Below, piece after piece: positions 33,365 to 42,384 of a DNA stretch of 64,000 nucleotides. The position numbers and the translations under genes were made by a program. Numbering within the stretch: position 1 is the first letter of the stretch; the number at the start of each line of letters is the position of its first letter. The DNA comes from Bacillus_BA songklensis (lineage in GTDB: Bacteria > Bacillota > Bacilli > Bacillales > Bacillaceae_H), in assembly GCF_042649685.1 (NCBI RefSeq), contig NZ_JBHRZT010000072.1, forward strand, positions 434,001 through 498,000, written 5' to 3'. The notes under the pieces are model-generated. The model saw only the letters and a program-made list of their open reading frames with translations. It searched no databases and was not told where the DNA came from.

Positions 33365-34549
33365 TTAGGACACGGATACCAGGTTTACAGGCTTCTCGTA
33401 CGTACTAAGAAACGTTTTCAATCGTTTTATCGCTTCTTCTAGTTTTTCCATTGAGTAGGCATATGAAATGCGAATATGTTCATTTCCACCGTTCGTGAAG
33501 ACCGTACTCGGAAGCACACCAATGCCTGCTTGCTCCAATAATTGAACACTAAATTCGTATGAATCGTGATGGAAATTTTTGATGGACGGGAAAATATAAA
33601 AAGCGCCCTCGGGTACAAACAGCTCAAATCCAAGCGCAGTTAGTTCACTGCACAAGTAATCACGGCGTGCCTGATATTCTTGTTTCATGAAAAGAGCATC
33701 GTCTTTACCGGCTGTTAAAGCAGAAACAGCCGCCACTTGGGCGATCGTATTGATACTCGTATTCGCATATTGATGAACTTTCATCATTTCTTTCGTTAAA
33801 TGCTCAGGAGCGAGAGTAAAGCCGATTCGCCAGCCGGTCATCGCATGGGACTTAGATAAACCGTTAATCACGATCGTTTTTTCCCTCATTCCATCGATGG
33901 TGGCAATGGATGCGTGTAGTTGTCCATAAACAAGTTCACTATAAATTTCATCTGTAATGACGTAAATATCTAAGTCTCTTAATACCATGCTTAAGTCTTC
34001 GAGTTCCCCTTTGGACATAATGGCTCCTGTCGGATTGGAAGGGTAGCCGAGAATGACCGCTTTTGTGCGTGGAGTAAGGTGCTTTAATACTTGCTCTTTC
34101 GTCAATTTAAATGCAGTATCGGTTGTATCCACACAAACCGTTTTACCGCCGCACAATGTGATAACCGGTTCATATCCTGAATAAGCAGGAGTCGGCAGTA
34201 ACACTTCATCGCCTTCGGTTAAAATCGTTCTAAGCGCGATAAAAATCGCTTCTGTTGCACCGTTTGTTACCAAAATTTCGCTGTATGGACTATAATGCAA
34301 ACCATATTTAGAAGAGAAGTAGATTGCCGCCGCTTCCCTTAGCTCAATTAATCCAGCTGTATGGGCATACGATGTCATGTTTTGATCGATGGCGAGCTTT
34401 CCCGCTTCCTTAATATGGTTCGGTGTCGGGAAATCCGGTTGACCAATTGTAAGAGAAATGACATCGGGATAAGAATTGATTTTTTCCGCAAACTGACGAA
34501 TGCCGGAAATTTCGATTTGTTGGACCTGGGGATTTAATACGTGTTTCAT
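33365..34549 (-). CDS. patA: N-acetyl-L,L-diaminopimelate aminotransferase (PatA-type class I aminotransferase)
   Basis: A PLP-dependent aminotransferase of 394 residues matching Bacillus PatA, which acts in the acetylase branch of lysine and cell-wall diaminopimelate synthesis. The PLP lysine is in NGLSKSHAMTGWRIGF (about residue 230); other conserved points are ISLTIGQPDFPTP (about 31), the NGATEAI loop (about 95) and YPSNPTG (about 168). The ATG at 34549 follows a GGTATG-type weak site. Other class I substrates are possible, since subfamilies are close. Confidence 0.82.
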   Translation of the reverse strand: MKHVLNPQVQQIEISGIRQFAEKINSYPDVISLTIGQPDFPTPNHIKEAGKLAIDQNMTSYAHTAGLIELREAAAIYFSSKYGLHYSPYSEILVTNGATEAIFIALRTILTEGDEVLLPTPAYSGYEPVITLCGGKTVCVDTTDTAFKLTKEQVLKHLTPRTKAVILGYPSNPTGAIMSKGELEDLSMVLRDLDIYVITDEIYSELVYGQLHASIATIDGMREKTIVINGLSKSHAMTGWRIGFTLAPEHLTKEMMKVHQYANTSINTIAQVAAVSALTAGKDDALFMKQEYQARRDYLCSELTALGFELFVPEGAFYIFPSIKNFHHDSYEFSVQLLEQAGIGVLPSTVFTNGGNEHIRISYAYSMEKLEEAIKRLKTFLSTYEKPVNLVSVS

Positions 34550-34839
34550 GTTTCACATACCTCACTAACTGAAGAAATAGTAAATGTTTGATAAGAGAAA
34601 ACAGTTATATAAATTGGTTAAAATGACTTATTTTTATAAATATACACCCTATTTACTTCTCTAGCAATCACATAATTAATGATAAATTACTTTTTCATTT
34701 GATAGTTCAATATAAAATGATAACAGAGTTAAGCTAAAAAACAGATGGAATGGTCTGAAAATGGATATACCTTCTACCGGGAACCTATCCTAATGTTTTA
34801 TAATAACCATTAGGAAGTAAAAAGGAAAGGAAGAATCGC

Positions 34840-35307
34840 GTGATTTCATTTGAGCCGATAACAGAAGAAACATTATATATTGCCCATGAGCTATTAAACT
34901 CCAACATGGAATATAACCGTTTGGAAAATGGTGAGGAAACACGCACCATGGAAGTGACGCGTAAAGAGTACATGAACGAAGAAACGATCAGTTTGTTTAT
35001 TAAAGCGGATGATACATATATCGGTTTCATTGACTATATGCTGAAAAATCCGAAAGATGGTTATCCATGGATCGGTTCTTTCATGATTCATAGTGATTAT
35101 CACGGCTATGGATATGGAACACAGGCTTATCTAATGTTTGAACAACAGATGCTAGATCAAGGGATATCCGCATTGCGCTTAGGTGTTTTGCAACAAAATC
35201 CGAGAGCGCGCGTGTTTTGGGAGCGGCTCGGTTTTGAGCATTACACCACAAAGCCGCTTGGAAAAAATCAAGTGGGCTGCTTTGAGAAAAAGTTAATCGG
35301 AGAATAA
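34840..35307 (+). CDS. GNAT-family N-acetyltransferase
   Basis: A 155-residue acetyl-CoA-dependent acetyltransferase. GTG start at 34840 after AAAGGAAAGGAAG. The acetyl-CoA pyrophosphate loop is seen as IHSDYHGYGYGTQAYLMFE (about residue 86, a Q/RxxGxG/A variant), followed by ALRLGVLQQNPRARVFWERL and the family end GFEHY. It stands divergent from patA across 290 bases. Acceptor unknown. Confidence 0.8.
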   Translation: MISFEPITEETLYIAHELLNSNMEYNRLENGEETRTMEVTRKEYMNEETISLFIKADDTYIGFIDYMLKNPKDGYPWIGSFMIHSDYHGYGYGTQAYLMFEQQMLDQGISALRLGVLQQNPRARVFWERLGFEHYTTKPLGKNQVGCFEKKLIGE

Positions 35308-35331
35308 GTGACGGGGGAACCATCTTATTAA

Positions 35332-35371
35332 ACAAAAGAGCTCTTGCCAAAAGGCAGGGCTCTTTTGTTTA
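35332..35371. terminator. Bidirectional terminator between GNAT and amylase remnant
   Basis: AACAAAAGAGCTCTTGCC pairs with GGCAGGGCTCTTTTGTT around AAAA. The plus-strand arm ends in TTTTGTTT. Confidence 0.85.
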
Positions 35372-35384
35372 GGGTTACCTGAAC

Positions 35385-36139
35385 TTATTTTAATAAAACC
35401 GTAGTGTAAGCAGGGATGGCTAAAGTTGATTTTACTTTCACTGCTCCTTTTTCCGTAGAGAAAATCACCTTATCTTTATGTGAAACCTTTAAATTCGCTA
35501 CTCCTTCATCTTTCTCATTTTTGACGGAGTTGACGATTTTACCTGCCAAATCGAAGTTAAACAGGGAATCTAAATATTTATAGTAAGGTGCTACTGTTTG
35601 AGGCTGATCCCACACTTCACCGACTAAATAAGCGTTTGGATTTGTCTCCTTCATCGCTGTACGGAATTCATTCCACCATTCATAATTTTTCTTGGCACCT
35701 TCTTCTGTTTGACCTTTGTAAATATGCATCGCGGCATCAAGGCGAAAACCATCGACACCTTGTTTGAGCCAAAACTTTCCGATGTTGATGATCTCTTTGC
35801 GTACTTCCGGATTGTCATAGTTTAAATCCGGCATTCCTTCCCAGAAAGTACTATAAAAGTATTCTCCGTTTGAAGCTTTATGCCATACTTGCTGTCCCCA
35901 TGAGCCTTTTTCATTAAGATCGGTATGTTCATTTGCCCAGATATAATAATCGCGGTATTTACTGTTTTTATCTTTAAGCGCTTCCAAAAACCAGGGATGT
36001 TCGCTGCTCGTATGGTTGACAACAAGGTCCATAATAAATGTCACATTCCGCTTATCGGCTTCTTTCATCAGTTTACGAAAATCTTCCAGACTTCCATATT
36101 GAGGATTGATATTGTAATAATCGGTTACATCATATAAAT
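35385..36139 (-). pseudogene. Alpha-amylase/alpha-glucosidase (GH13) pseudogene, 5'-truncated and internally deleted
   Basis: The frame begins within the barrel (YDVTDYYNINPQYGSLEDFR) with no start codon. It keeps region I (DLVVNHTSS), region II with the nucleophile Asp (GVDGFRLDAAMH) and region III with the acid Glu (LVGEVWDQP). It then jumps in frame from SVKNEKDEGVA to a C-terminal beta-domain end (NLKVSHKDKVIFST ... PAYTTVLLK). Region IV with the third catalytic Asp (NHDQxR) and about half of the protein are missing, so it is inactive. The intact enzyme would be about 510 residues. Confidence 0.85.
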
Positions 36140-36301
36140 TGTTAAGCGATCATTAAAGGGGTGTTAAAGAATTGTTAAGCATATGGATTAGGGAAGGGAT
36201 TTATCTTTTGCAGCAAGAAACATGTAGGAAAGGGAAAGGACACATCTACATATATATCGTTCATGAGCCATCATTACATAAAGGGAAAGGAACATATAAA
36301 C

Positions 36302-37240
36302 ATGGTCTCCAAAGCACTGATTCGTAAATCGCTGTTAATGAGAATGTGGGAAAAATATCCGAAAGTATGGAAGTTTTTAATTGATACAGGTATCTTTTTA
36401 AAGTATAAAACATTGAACATCCACAAACTTCCTAACTTTATTAAACTACCTTCCTCAAACATCCTTTATATTAATCCAAGCGAGAACAGGGGCCGGGCTT
36501 TATTGATTAAAGAGGGAGTGACCCAAGAAAGGTTGACGGAATTTTGGAGAAAAGCCGTTGAGCTTTATGAGCCATCTTTAGTCATCGATGTCGGTGTCAA
36601 TTACGGTGAATGTCTTTTTTCGGCAAATTATCATTTCGAAACAAAAGTATATGGGATTGAAGCAAATCAATATTTGCTTGAGTATATCGTGAAATCGAGG
36701 GAAGAACACCCGAATAAATCACAAATTCATATAGTCCATGCGTTTGCGTCTGATCAAGAAAAAGAGGACCAATTGTTTTATATCGACACACATTGGTCTG
36801 GAACATCTTCTGCTTCCTATATGCCTTCACATAACATGATTGAAGAAAGCATCGTGCCGACGATTACGATCGATTCACTTTTTGAAAAGGAATCATTACA
36901 GTCTCACCACCTTTTGTTTAAAGTCGACGTGGAAGGTTTTGAGGCATTCGTTTTAAAAGGGATGGAGACCTTGTTTCAAAACTGTCGAACAGGAGTGGGG
37001 TTTATTGAATATGATAGCCGTTATATAGAAAATTCCGGCGTGGAAATCGATGAGTTTTTAACGTTTTTACAACGATATTTCATCATTTATGTTTACGATT
37101 TAAATGACCGGCTCATCAAGATGCCCATTGTGAGCTACGGCAATCTAAAAGAGTTGTTTAAATCCGATTATGTTCATACAGACTTCTTGCTTATGTCTGA
37201 TGAGAGCATGGAAAGACAGCTGAACTTGGAGGTATACTAG
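36302..37240 (+). CDS. FkbM-family methyltransferase
   Basis: A 312-residue SAM-dependent methyltransferase. ATG at 36302 after AAAGGAACATATAAAC; an in-frame ATG at 36263 has no good site. The SAM loop is VIDVGVNYGECLFSA (about residue 95), the acidic strand end GIEANQYLLEYI (about 120), and the FkbM signature KVDVEGFEAFVLKGM (about 208). Many family members O-methylate sugars or polyketides. It has no pathway neighbours here, only the amylase remnant upstream, so the substrate is unknown. Confidence 0.8.
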   Translation: MVSKALIRKSLLMRMWEKYPKVWKFLIDTGIFLKYKTLNIHKLPNFIKLPSSNILYINPSENRGRALLIKEGVTQERLTEFWRKAVELYEPSLVIDVGVNYGECLFSANYHFETKVYGIEANQYLLEYIVKSREEHPNKSQIHIVHAFASDQEKEDQLFYIDTHWSGTSSASYMPSHNMIEESIVPTITIDSLFEKESLQSHHLLFKVDVEGFEAFVLKGMETLFQNCRTGVGFIEYDSRYIENSGVEIDEFLTFLQRYFIIYVYDLNDRLIKMPIVSYGNLKELFKSDYVHTDFLLMSDESMERQLNLEVY

Positions 37241-37315
37241 TCGTAAAAAAGCGAAATGCATGAAACGGTTCATTTGTGAAAAACTACCAATAAATAATCC
37301 TGGAGGTTTGATCAA

Positions 37316-37408
37316 ATGGAACTATTGGATATTCTCAAATACTCGTTGTTCGGAACAGGTGTTGTCTGCTTAGGATTTACTTACTATATCATGTTGAAAA
37401 AGGATTGA
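37316..37408 (+). CDS. Single-span membrane micropeptide (30 residues)
   Basis: ATG at 37316 follows CTGGAGGTTTGATCAA. The product starts MELLDILKYSLFGTGVVCLG and ends YYIMLKKD: a short amphipathic start, one transmembrane segment (about residues 10-26) and a Lys-rich end. A terminator follows (37435-37466). This is a plausible real small gene, without known function. Confidence 0.55.
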   Translation: MELLDILKYSLFGTGVVCLGFTYYIMLKKD

Positions 37409-37434
37409 ACAAATGCTATAACGATCATGGAGTT

Positions 37435-37466
37435 AAACAGGGCTTTCCTACGAGGCTCTGTTTTTG
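37435..37466 (+). terminator. Terminator after the 30-residue membrane peptide
   Basis: AAACAGGGCTTTCCTACGAGGCTCTGTTTTTG, a short imperfect hairpin with a T run. Confidence 0.6.
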
Positions 37467-37580
37467 TTTGCTTAAAGTCTGATTTCGATTTTTCGTCCAA
37501 TTTTTACAAATTCTCTTTAGGTCCTATCTACCAATCTCAAAAATGGAATGTATGTTCTTATTTTTCTGACCGAAATGTGC

Positions 37581-37586
37581 TATAAT
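37581..37586 (+). promoter_or_regulatory. Extended -10 promoter of the type I toxin-like gene
   Basis: TGCTATAAT gives an extended -10 (TATAAT at 37581-37586), 68 bases before the toxin ATG. The leader contains AGCCCCTCAAAGAAAGGGGG, in which CCCC can pair with the ribosome site GGGGG and hide it. Confidence 0.65.
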
Positions 37587-37653
37587 GATAGTATTCAATA
37601 GTTCGTTTCTCAAGGGTGGTCGGCTAGCCCCTCAAAGAAAGGGGGTGATGCCT

Positions 37654-37737
37654 ATGTCAGTATACGAAGCACTAACATTAATGATTTCATTTGCCACACT
37701 CATCATTGCCATACTGATGTTTAACCATAAAAAATAG
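37654..37737 (+). CDS. Holin-like type I toxin peptide (27 residues)
   Basis: The product, MSVYEALTLMISFATLIIAI then LMFNHKK, matches the 'Hol-Tox' family: short start, one transmembrane helix and a basic tail, as in TxpA/BsrG-type toxins that depolarise the membrane when the antisense RNA is lost. The ribosome site GGGGGTGATG precedes ATG 37654 (ATG at 37648 is in frame and also possible). The 3' end is followed by a long hairpin terminator and a region that is duplicated at 38502. An antisense antitoxin RNA from the minus strand over 37733-37860 is expected by family analogy but was not shown. Confidence 0.75.
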   Translation: MSVYEALTLMISFATLIIAILMFNHKK

Positions 37738-37855
37738 ACCTCCCTTGAACCGCTAAATTCGAAGGAAGAGGTCTATTTTTCACACTATATGGCCGATTCC
37801 CGAAAGGAACGACTATTGTATGGCCGCAGTTGTTGGCAGCAACTGCGGTCTTTTC
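37726..37855 (+). repeat. Toxin 3'/putative antitoxin region, copy 1
   Basis: Spans the toxin's last codons, the terminator, CACACTATATGGCCGATTCC and a second hairpin GACCGCAGTTGC-type (GCCGCAGTTGTTGGCAGCAACTGCGGTC). It is repeated in the same orientation at 38502-38632. A minus-strand RNA from this region would pair with the toxin mRNA tail. Confidence 0.65.
37734..37784. terminator. Long hairpin at the toxin 3' end (copy 1)
   Basis: AATAGACCTC pairs with GAGGTCTATT, enclosing CTTGAACCGCTAAATTCGAAG, followed by TTTC. The stem is symmetrical, so it can end transcripts from both sides, as in toxin/antitoxin pairs. Confidence 0.75.
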
Positions 37856-38025
37856 TCTTTTTAACTGATACGTTTATGTTTGTTATTATGCCAAATGACC
37901 CCGGTCCTTTTTCCTTTTTTCCATTACAGATTGTCATGGAAATGTAACCACAAAGTAAAACCATCTGACCGCTATTTTTTAATATGATAGAGGAGAAGGA
38001 GTTTGACATAGGGGGAGAAGGAACC

Positions 38026-38487
38026 GTGGATTTAAATCAATACATGCTGCCATTGCCGCTCAAAAAATATTTGAGTGAATTTGGAGGTAATATGCCAAAT
38101 GTTACAAATTACTCTTTAAATGCGGCAAGAGAGCTATATAAGCAATATTCCCATTTTTATCATATCGATGATATTGAATTCAGTAAAGCAGCCATCAATT
38201 GCTTGGAAAAAGCAAAAGATGAGATTCACTTTAAATTTTTATTGAAAGATACCATTGAGGAAAATAAGAGATTGATTTTAATCGATCAAAATATAAGCAG
38301 GGATATGGTAGAAAGGAAGCTGAGAGAGCTTCTTAGATGCTACTCATTATGTATTAAAACAAATGATGCAGAAGTCAATTTTGCCAGAATGCAAGGGAGC
38401 ATTTTAGCTTACTGTGAGCTGTTAGGGTATGATCAGGAAAAAATGAGAGACGATTTGGAAAGAATGCATTCGTTGAGATTGAAATAA
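38026..38487 (+). CDS. Hypothetical helical protein (153 residues)
   Basis: GTG at 38026 has the best site (GGGGGAGAAGG); an ATG at 37984 in the same frame overlaps a likely -10. The product begins MDLNQYMLPLPLKKYLSEFG and is mostly charged helix without membrane segments (KLRELLRCYSLCIKTND). No motif recognised. It is bracketed by the two direct copies of the toxin-associated repeat, so it may have been inserted between them or copied with them. Confidence 0.6.
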   Translation: MDLNQYMLPLPLKKYLSEFGGNMPNVTNYSLNAARELYKQYSHFYHIDDIEFSKAAINCLEKAKDEIHFKFLLKDTIEENKRLILIDQNISRDMVERKLRELLRCYSLCIKTNDAEVNFARMQGSILAYCELLGYDQEKMRDDLERMHSLRLK

Positions 38488-38501
38488 AGATTTGGATAGG
38501 G

Positions 38502-38632
38502 CATAAAAAATAGACCTCTCTTGAACCGCTAAATTCGAAGGAAGAGGTCTATTTTTCACACTATATGGCCGATTCCCGAAAGAAACGACGGCGGGGACCA
38601 CAATTGTTGGCAGCAACTGCGGTCTTTTTAGT
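38502..38632 (+). repeat. Toxin 3'/putative antitoxin region, copy 2 (no toxin gene)
   Basis: From CATAAAAAATAGACCTC onward it is nearly identical to 37726-37855, including the terminator stem and CACACTATATGGCCGATTCCCGAAAG. Only the last two or three toxin codons (HKK-stop) remain. If the antisense RNA promoter is inside, this is an orphan antitoxin copy. Confidence 0.65.
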
Positions 38633-38755
38633 ATCATTATATTTATAATACCATCATATCATAAAACGCAGGAAGAAGAAATCAAATTCTCAGTTAGGAT
38701 GCTGTTAAAATGATGAAAAAAGGTTGCCTCCTAAAGAAGTAACCCTTTTTCATGA

Positions 38756-39517
38756 TTATTCAACTACCTTGACGTTCACTGTTTTAACTCCCCATTGAAC
38801 TGCTTGGTCCTGAGAAGGTAAGAAAACGTCAATTTTGTTTCCTTTAATCGCTGATCCCGTATCAGCAGCTGTCGCATAACCATAGCCTTCCACATACACT
38901 TTTGAACCCAATGGAATGACAGATGGGTCAACAGCAATGACTTTTGATGATGGATTTTCTTTTAGGTTCACACCTGTTGCCGTGATACCTGAGCAACCCT
39001 CACAATTGGCTGTATAAGCTGTAGCCGTTACCGTCATCTCTTTACCGGCAGGCTCCTGTGCTGGTTGCTGGCTTGCTGCAGGAGCAGCCGGTTGCGGGGC
39101 TGGCGCCGGCACGCTTGTCGCGGCATCGATTTCTTGCTTAGCCGGCGCGATTGCATTTCCGCCGGTTTTAATGGTTAATGAATCACCAGGATGGATTAAG
39201 TCGGAAGAAAGCCCATTCACGTTCATTAAGTCTTTGACAGACACTCCATGAGCTTGAGAGATTTTAAATAAAGTATCTCCCTTTTTGACAATATAAGTCG
39301 TTTCTTCTGGAGAAACGGTTAAGACTTGTTTAGGATATATCAAATCAGAATTTAATTTATTCCAGTCTTTTAATTGATCGACGGTCGTGTTATGTTCCTG
39401 TGCAATCCCCCATAATGTGTCGCCTTTTTTAACTTGATGCGTATCTGCAAATGCTTGTCCTGAAAATCCCGCTGACAGCATAGCTGCTGTTCCCATTGTT
39501 AGTGCTAATTTTTTCAT
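38756..39517 (-). CDS. yocH: Secreted LysM-3D cell-wall hydrolase, YocH type
   Basis: An exported peptidoglycan hydrolase. The start ATG at 39517 follows AAGGGGAGAATACAT; the signal peptide ends AFA-DTH (about residue 25). Two LysM domains bind peptidoglycan (VKKGDTLWGIAQEHNTTVDQ at about 28 and VKKGDTLFKISQAHGVSVKD at about 74). A Pro/Ala/Gln-rich linker is followed by a C-terminal 3D domain (TATAYTANCEGCSGITATG ... AVDPSVIPLGSKVYVEGYG ... AADTGSAIKGNKIDVF) with the three conserved Asp residues. A WalR-like site lies about 100 bases upstream, in agreement with the WalRK regulon. Confidence 0.9.
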   Translation of the reverse strand: MKKLALTMGTAAMLSAGFSGQAFADTHQVKKGDTLWGIAQEHNTTVDQLKDWNKLNSDLIYPKQVLTVSPEETTYIVKKGDTLFKISQAHGVSVKDLMNVNGLSSDLIHPGDSLTIKTGGNAIAPAKQEIDAATSVPAPAPQPAAPAASQQPAQEPAGKEMTVTATAYTANCEGCSGITATGVNLKENPSSKVIAVDPSVIPLGSKVYVEGYGYATAADTGSAIKGNKIDVFLPSQDQAVQWGVKTVNVKVVE

Positions 39518-39612
39518 ATGTATTCTCCCCTTCGTTTCTATGTTTTCTCGATTTCTGTTTCCCATTCTAGCAACCTAAAAAGACAAAGCGATTACAGGGG
39601 AGTATTAATTAA

Positions 39613-39629
39613 GTTACAAAAACAATACA
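39613..39629 (-). promoter_or_regulatory. Candidate WalR (YycF) binding site
   Basis: On the complement TGTATT-GTTTT-TGTAAC fits the direct repeat TGTWAH-N5-TGTWAH with one mismatch. It is placed about 100 bases before the YocH start codon. The rest of the 39518-40016 gap is AT-rich leader sequence for the two flanking genes; I see no further gene in it. Confidence 0.45.
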
Positions 39630-40016
39630 GAGCCTTTTTCCTTTGTAACATTTTTTTGCTGAGTTACTAGAAGATTGAATAGAAAGGCTTTTCTTTGCCA
39701 TTTAGCCATATCTATTAAAGGATTTTCAGAAATAAAAACGAAAAGTATATAGATGAGAAGTTTGGAAGATGTTAATGTAAACAATCATTTTTATATATCA
39801 ATTCAATTCGGGGATTTTCTTCATTTGCTTGCATTGCTGTTTGGCTTATATATGATCAAAAGAGAGAAACAAAAAAATCGGGTGACACACTAGAAAAGGT
39901 ACATCTTGAGACATCCAATTTATAATAAAGGGAACTTCACTCGGCTGGGGACTGTGTCGTTAGAACGGGATAAAAAAAGAATAGCTGTGCATACTAAGAA
40001 AAAAGGAGTTTTGCTC

Positions 40017-40208
40017 ATGTACTTTGCTAAGAAGGGGAAAGAAGAGATTGTTAACATAATTGAAGATACAAATGTATATGCATGCGAATCCGATACATGC
40101 AACGGCTGGATGAGAGAGGAATTTTCTACACCGGATTTATCATGTCCAATCTGTGGCAGCGATATGAAAGCAGAAGTACGTGGATTACCAAAAATAAAAG
40201 TGGATTAA
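40017..40208 (+). CDS. ydjO: Cold-inducible YdjO-family zinc-ribbon protein
   Basis: Sixty-three residues from ATG at 40017 after AAAAGGAG. Four cysteines form a zinc ribbon: YACESDTCNGW (CxxxxC) and LSCPICGSDM (CxxC). The same pattern and the NGW...CPxCGS spacing are those of Bacillus YdjO (cold-shock inducible, function unknown). Closed by a hairpin terminator. Confidence 0.8.
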   Translation: MYFAKKGKEEIVNIIEDTNVYACESDTCNGWMREEFSTPDLSCPICGSDMKAEVRGLPKIKVD

Positions 40209-40251
40209 AAACGATTGGAAAAGATCCTTTTTTTGCTTTTCCCAAATCATG

Positions 40252-40290
40252 ACAAAAAACAGCGCGATTACTATCGCGCTGTTTTTTGTT
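40252..40290 (+). terminator. Terminator after the YdjO-like gene
   Basis: AAAAAACAGCGCGAT pairs with ATCGCGCTGTTTTTT around TACT, giving a very stable stem with a T run. Confidence 0.85.
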
Positions 40291-40505
40291 TGGTGTGGCT
40301 TTATTCGCACATTTGAACAAACCCAAACAAAAACTATTTATGAGGCGATTGAACTGTGTGCTAAATAAACAATTAAAACTAAAAATCAAAATCAAACAAG
40401 AGTCACACAATTATCCTATAGTCTAGAAAGCATGTCCATCAATTTCCTCTTTAAGCGTATGAAAGAATCCGTAAACAGATATGTTTACATAATTATATTA
40501 TTGTC

Positions 40506-40632
40506 ATACCTTTTGAGTCATCCTCCTGAAAGGGACCCGTCATGAAAATCCTGCAAATTCAAAGAATTCCGTGACGGGTCCTTTCAGTAAAGATCAACTT
40601 TTGCCATTGATTAGAGACTTATGGGACAGCCT
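40506..40632 (+). repeat. Two-hairpin intergenic element, copy C
   Basis: Begins inside the first stem (CCTTTTGAGTCATCC; the left arm is missing). The second stem is TGAAAGGGACCCGTCA with TGACGGGTCCTTTCA. The tail is AGTAAAGATCAACTTTTGCC then ATTGATTAGAGACTTATGGG, ending ACAGCCTC. Nearly identical to copy D (50748). Confidence 0.7.
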
Positions 40633-40645
40633 CTTTTAATCATTA

Positions 40646-40798
40646 TTAATAAAAACCATATCCGTAACCGTAGCCGCAACCGCAGCCGCCATAGCAGCTA
40701 GCACCAATGATGATTAATAAGATAAATAACACTACTAATAAAGCAAAGCCTCCACCGTAACCGAAACCTGTAGCTGCACCTGCAACCGGAGCACTCAC
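40646..40798 (-). CDS. YjcZ-family sporulation protein (Gly/Tyr-rich, one membrane span)
   Basis: A 50-residue protein, GTG start at 40798 after AAAGGAGGAATAAGC. MSAPVAGAATGFGYGGGFAL is followed by a transmembrane helix (about residues 19-32) and a Cys/Gly/Tyr tail (CYGGCGCGYGYGYGFY). This is the PF09680 layout of YjcZ-type proteins made in sporulating cells. It is too short for typical gene calls but clearly real. Confidence 0.85.
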   Translation of the reverse strand: MSAPVAGAATGFGYGGGFALLVVLFILLIIIGASCYGGCGCGYGYGYGFY

Positions 40799-41037
40799 GC
40801 TTATTCCTCCTTTTTAAACTTGGATTCTTTAGGAATCACTAAGCAGTAATGTAATGATTCTCTTTATAGTACGTATAGAAGGAATTTATGAGCCAGTCTT
40901 GTTAAAAAATGAGTTTACCCCTTACAGTCAGGCCTCCTGGAACTCCGGTTAAGATGAATCATATCATGATAAATTTTCCATTTCTTTTCTGGTGGTTTCA
41001 AGGAAATCATAAGAAAAATGGGATGGAAGGTGAAAAA

Positions 41038-42297
41038 ATGTCCGATTACCAAACGATGGTCCAGGCAATTGAAGAACAGGCTATCCGATTTGATCATTAT
41101 GACGATTTAGATGCAATCGTAGAAGCTATTGGAGAGGCAAAATATGTTTTGCTGGGGGAAGCTTCCCATGGTACATCCGAATTTTATACAGTAAGGGCAG
41201 AGCTCTCCAAGAAATTAATTGAAAAGAAAGACTTTTCCTTTGTAGCTGTAGAAGGAGACTGGCCTTCCAGTTTTACTGTAAACCGCTATGTAAAGGGATA
41301 CGATAGGATGTCTCCATTAGATGCTTTAAAGGATTTCGACCGCTGGCCTACATGGATGTGGGCAAATGAAGAAATCTTATCCTTTATACAATGGATTCAA
41401 AAATACAATCAATCATCAAAAAAAAAGGCAGGGTTTTATGGAATAGATGTCTATAGTCTTTGGGAATCCATGGAGGAAGTCATCCACCAACTTGAGAAAA
41501 AGGGATCAAAGGATATCGAAACGGCGAAAAAAGCTTTTTCTTGTTTTGAGGCACATGATCGCAGACCTGAAAACTACGGCATCCATGCTGCCTTTTACGG
41601 GGAAGATTGCGTCGATGAAGTGATGCGACTATTGATCAAAATCCGTCAAAATCGCCTGACATACCAAGATGAACATGAGACCGCTTTAAACCTTGAGATT
41701 AACGGACTGGTGACAGTGAATGCCGAACGATATTACAGAGCGATGGTACAGGGCAGACCGGATGATTGGAATATCCGTGACCATCATATGGTCAGTGCCC
41801 TGGAGCAAATTGTATCGTATTACGGGGATGATGCGAAAGCCATCGTTTGGGAACATAATACCCATATTGGAGACGCAAGAGCAACAGATATGGTTGATGA
41901 AGGATTGGTAAATGTAGGTCAAATTTTGCGTGAAAGAGCGGGTCATAAAAATGTATTTTCTCTTGGATTTGGTACCCATAGAGGAACCGTCATTGCGGCG
42001 AGAAAATGGGGAGAGGCAATCGAAAAGATGCCGGTGCCTTCAGCTGAAAAGGGAAGTTGGGAAGATTTGATGCATCAAACAGGGGCCTTCAATAAGATCT
42101 TACTTTTCAATCAGAAAAATAGAGCCTTATTTAGTCAACCAATCGGACATCGCGCCATCGGAGTCGTCTATCATCCTGAATATGAATATCTTGGGAACTA
42201 TGTTCCTTCAAAAATGTCGGATCGATATGATGCTTTTATCTACATAGACGAAACAAAAGCTCTAAATCCGCTCATCACCGAGAGAGCTTTGTCCTAA
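41038..42297 (+). CDS. Erythromycin esterase-like hydrolase
   Basis: A 419-residue soluble protein. ATG at 41038 after GGAAGGTGAAAAA; the in-frame ATG at 40909 has no site. Catalytic landmarks are LLGEASHGTSEFY (Glu and His, residues about 37-49), FVAVEGDWP (about 70) and IVWEHNTHIGDARAT (His, about 280). The family includes macrolide esterases (EreA/B) and many housekeeping relatives in Bacillus of unknown substrate. Antibiotic resistance should not be assumed. Confidence 0.82.
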   Translation: MSDYQTMVQAIEEQAIRFDHYDDLDAIVEAIGEAKYVLLGEASHGTSEFYTVRAELSKKLIEKKDFSFVAVEGDWPSSFTVNRYVKGYDRMSPLDALKDFDRWPTWMWANEEILSFIQWIQKYNQSSKKKAGFYGIDVYSLWESMEEVIHQLEKKGSKDIETAKKAFSCFEAHDRRPENYGIHAAFYGEDCVDEVMRLLIKIRQNRLTYQDEHETALNLEINGLVTVNAERYYRAMVQGRPDDWNIRDHHMVSALEQIVSYYGDDAKAIVWEHNTHIGDARATDMVDEGLVNVGQILRERAGHKNVFSLGFGTHRGTVIAARKWGEAIEKMPVPSAEKGSWEDLMHQTGAFNKILLFNQKNRALFSQPIGHRAIGVVYHPEYEYLGNYVPSKMSDRYDAFIYIDETKALNPLITERALS

Positions 42298-42384
42298 AAA
42301 GATTTTATGAAAGCATAATAGTCATTTACTTGACCATAATGAACATTTTAAAGCAGACACTTTCTTTTCATTGGAGGAGATGTA

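Noticed and set aside
41038..42297. Erythromycin resistance gene
   Set aside because: The family is broad and chromosomal copies in Bacillus are not shown to confer resistance; only a family name is justified.
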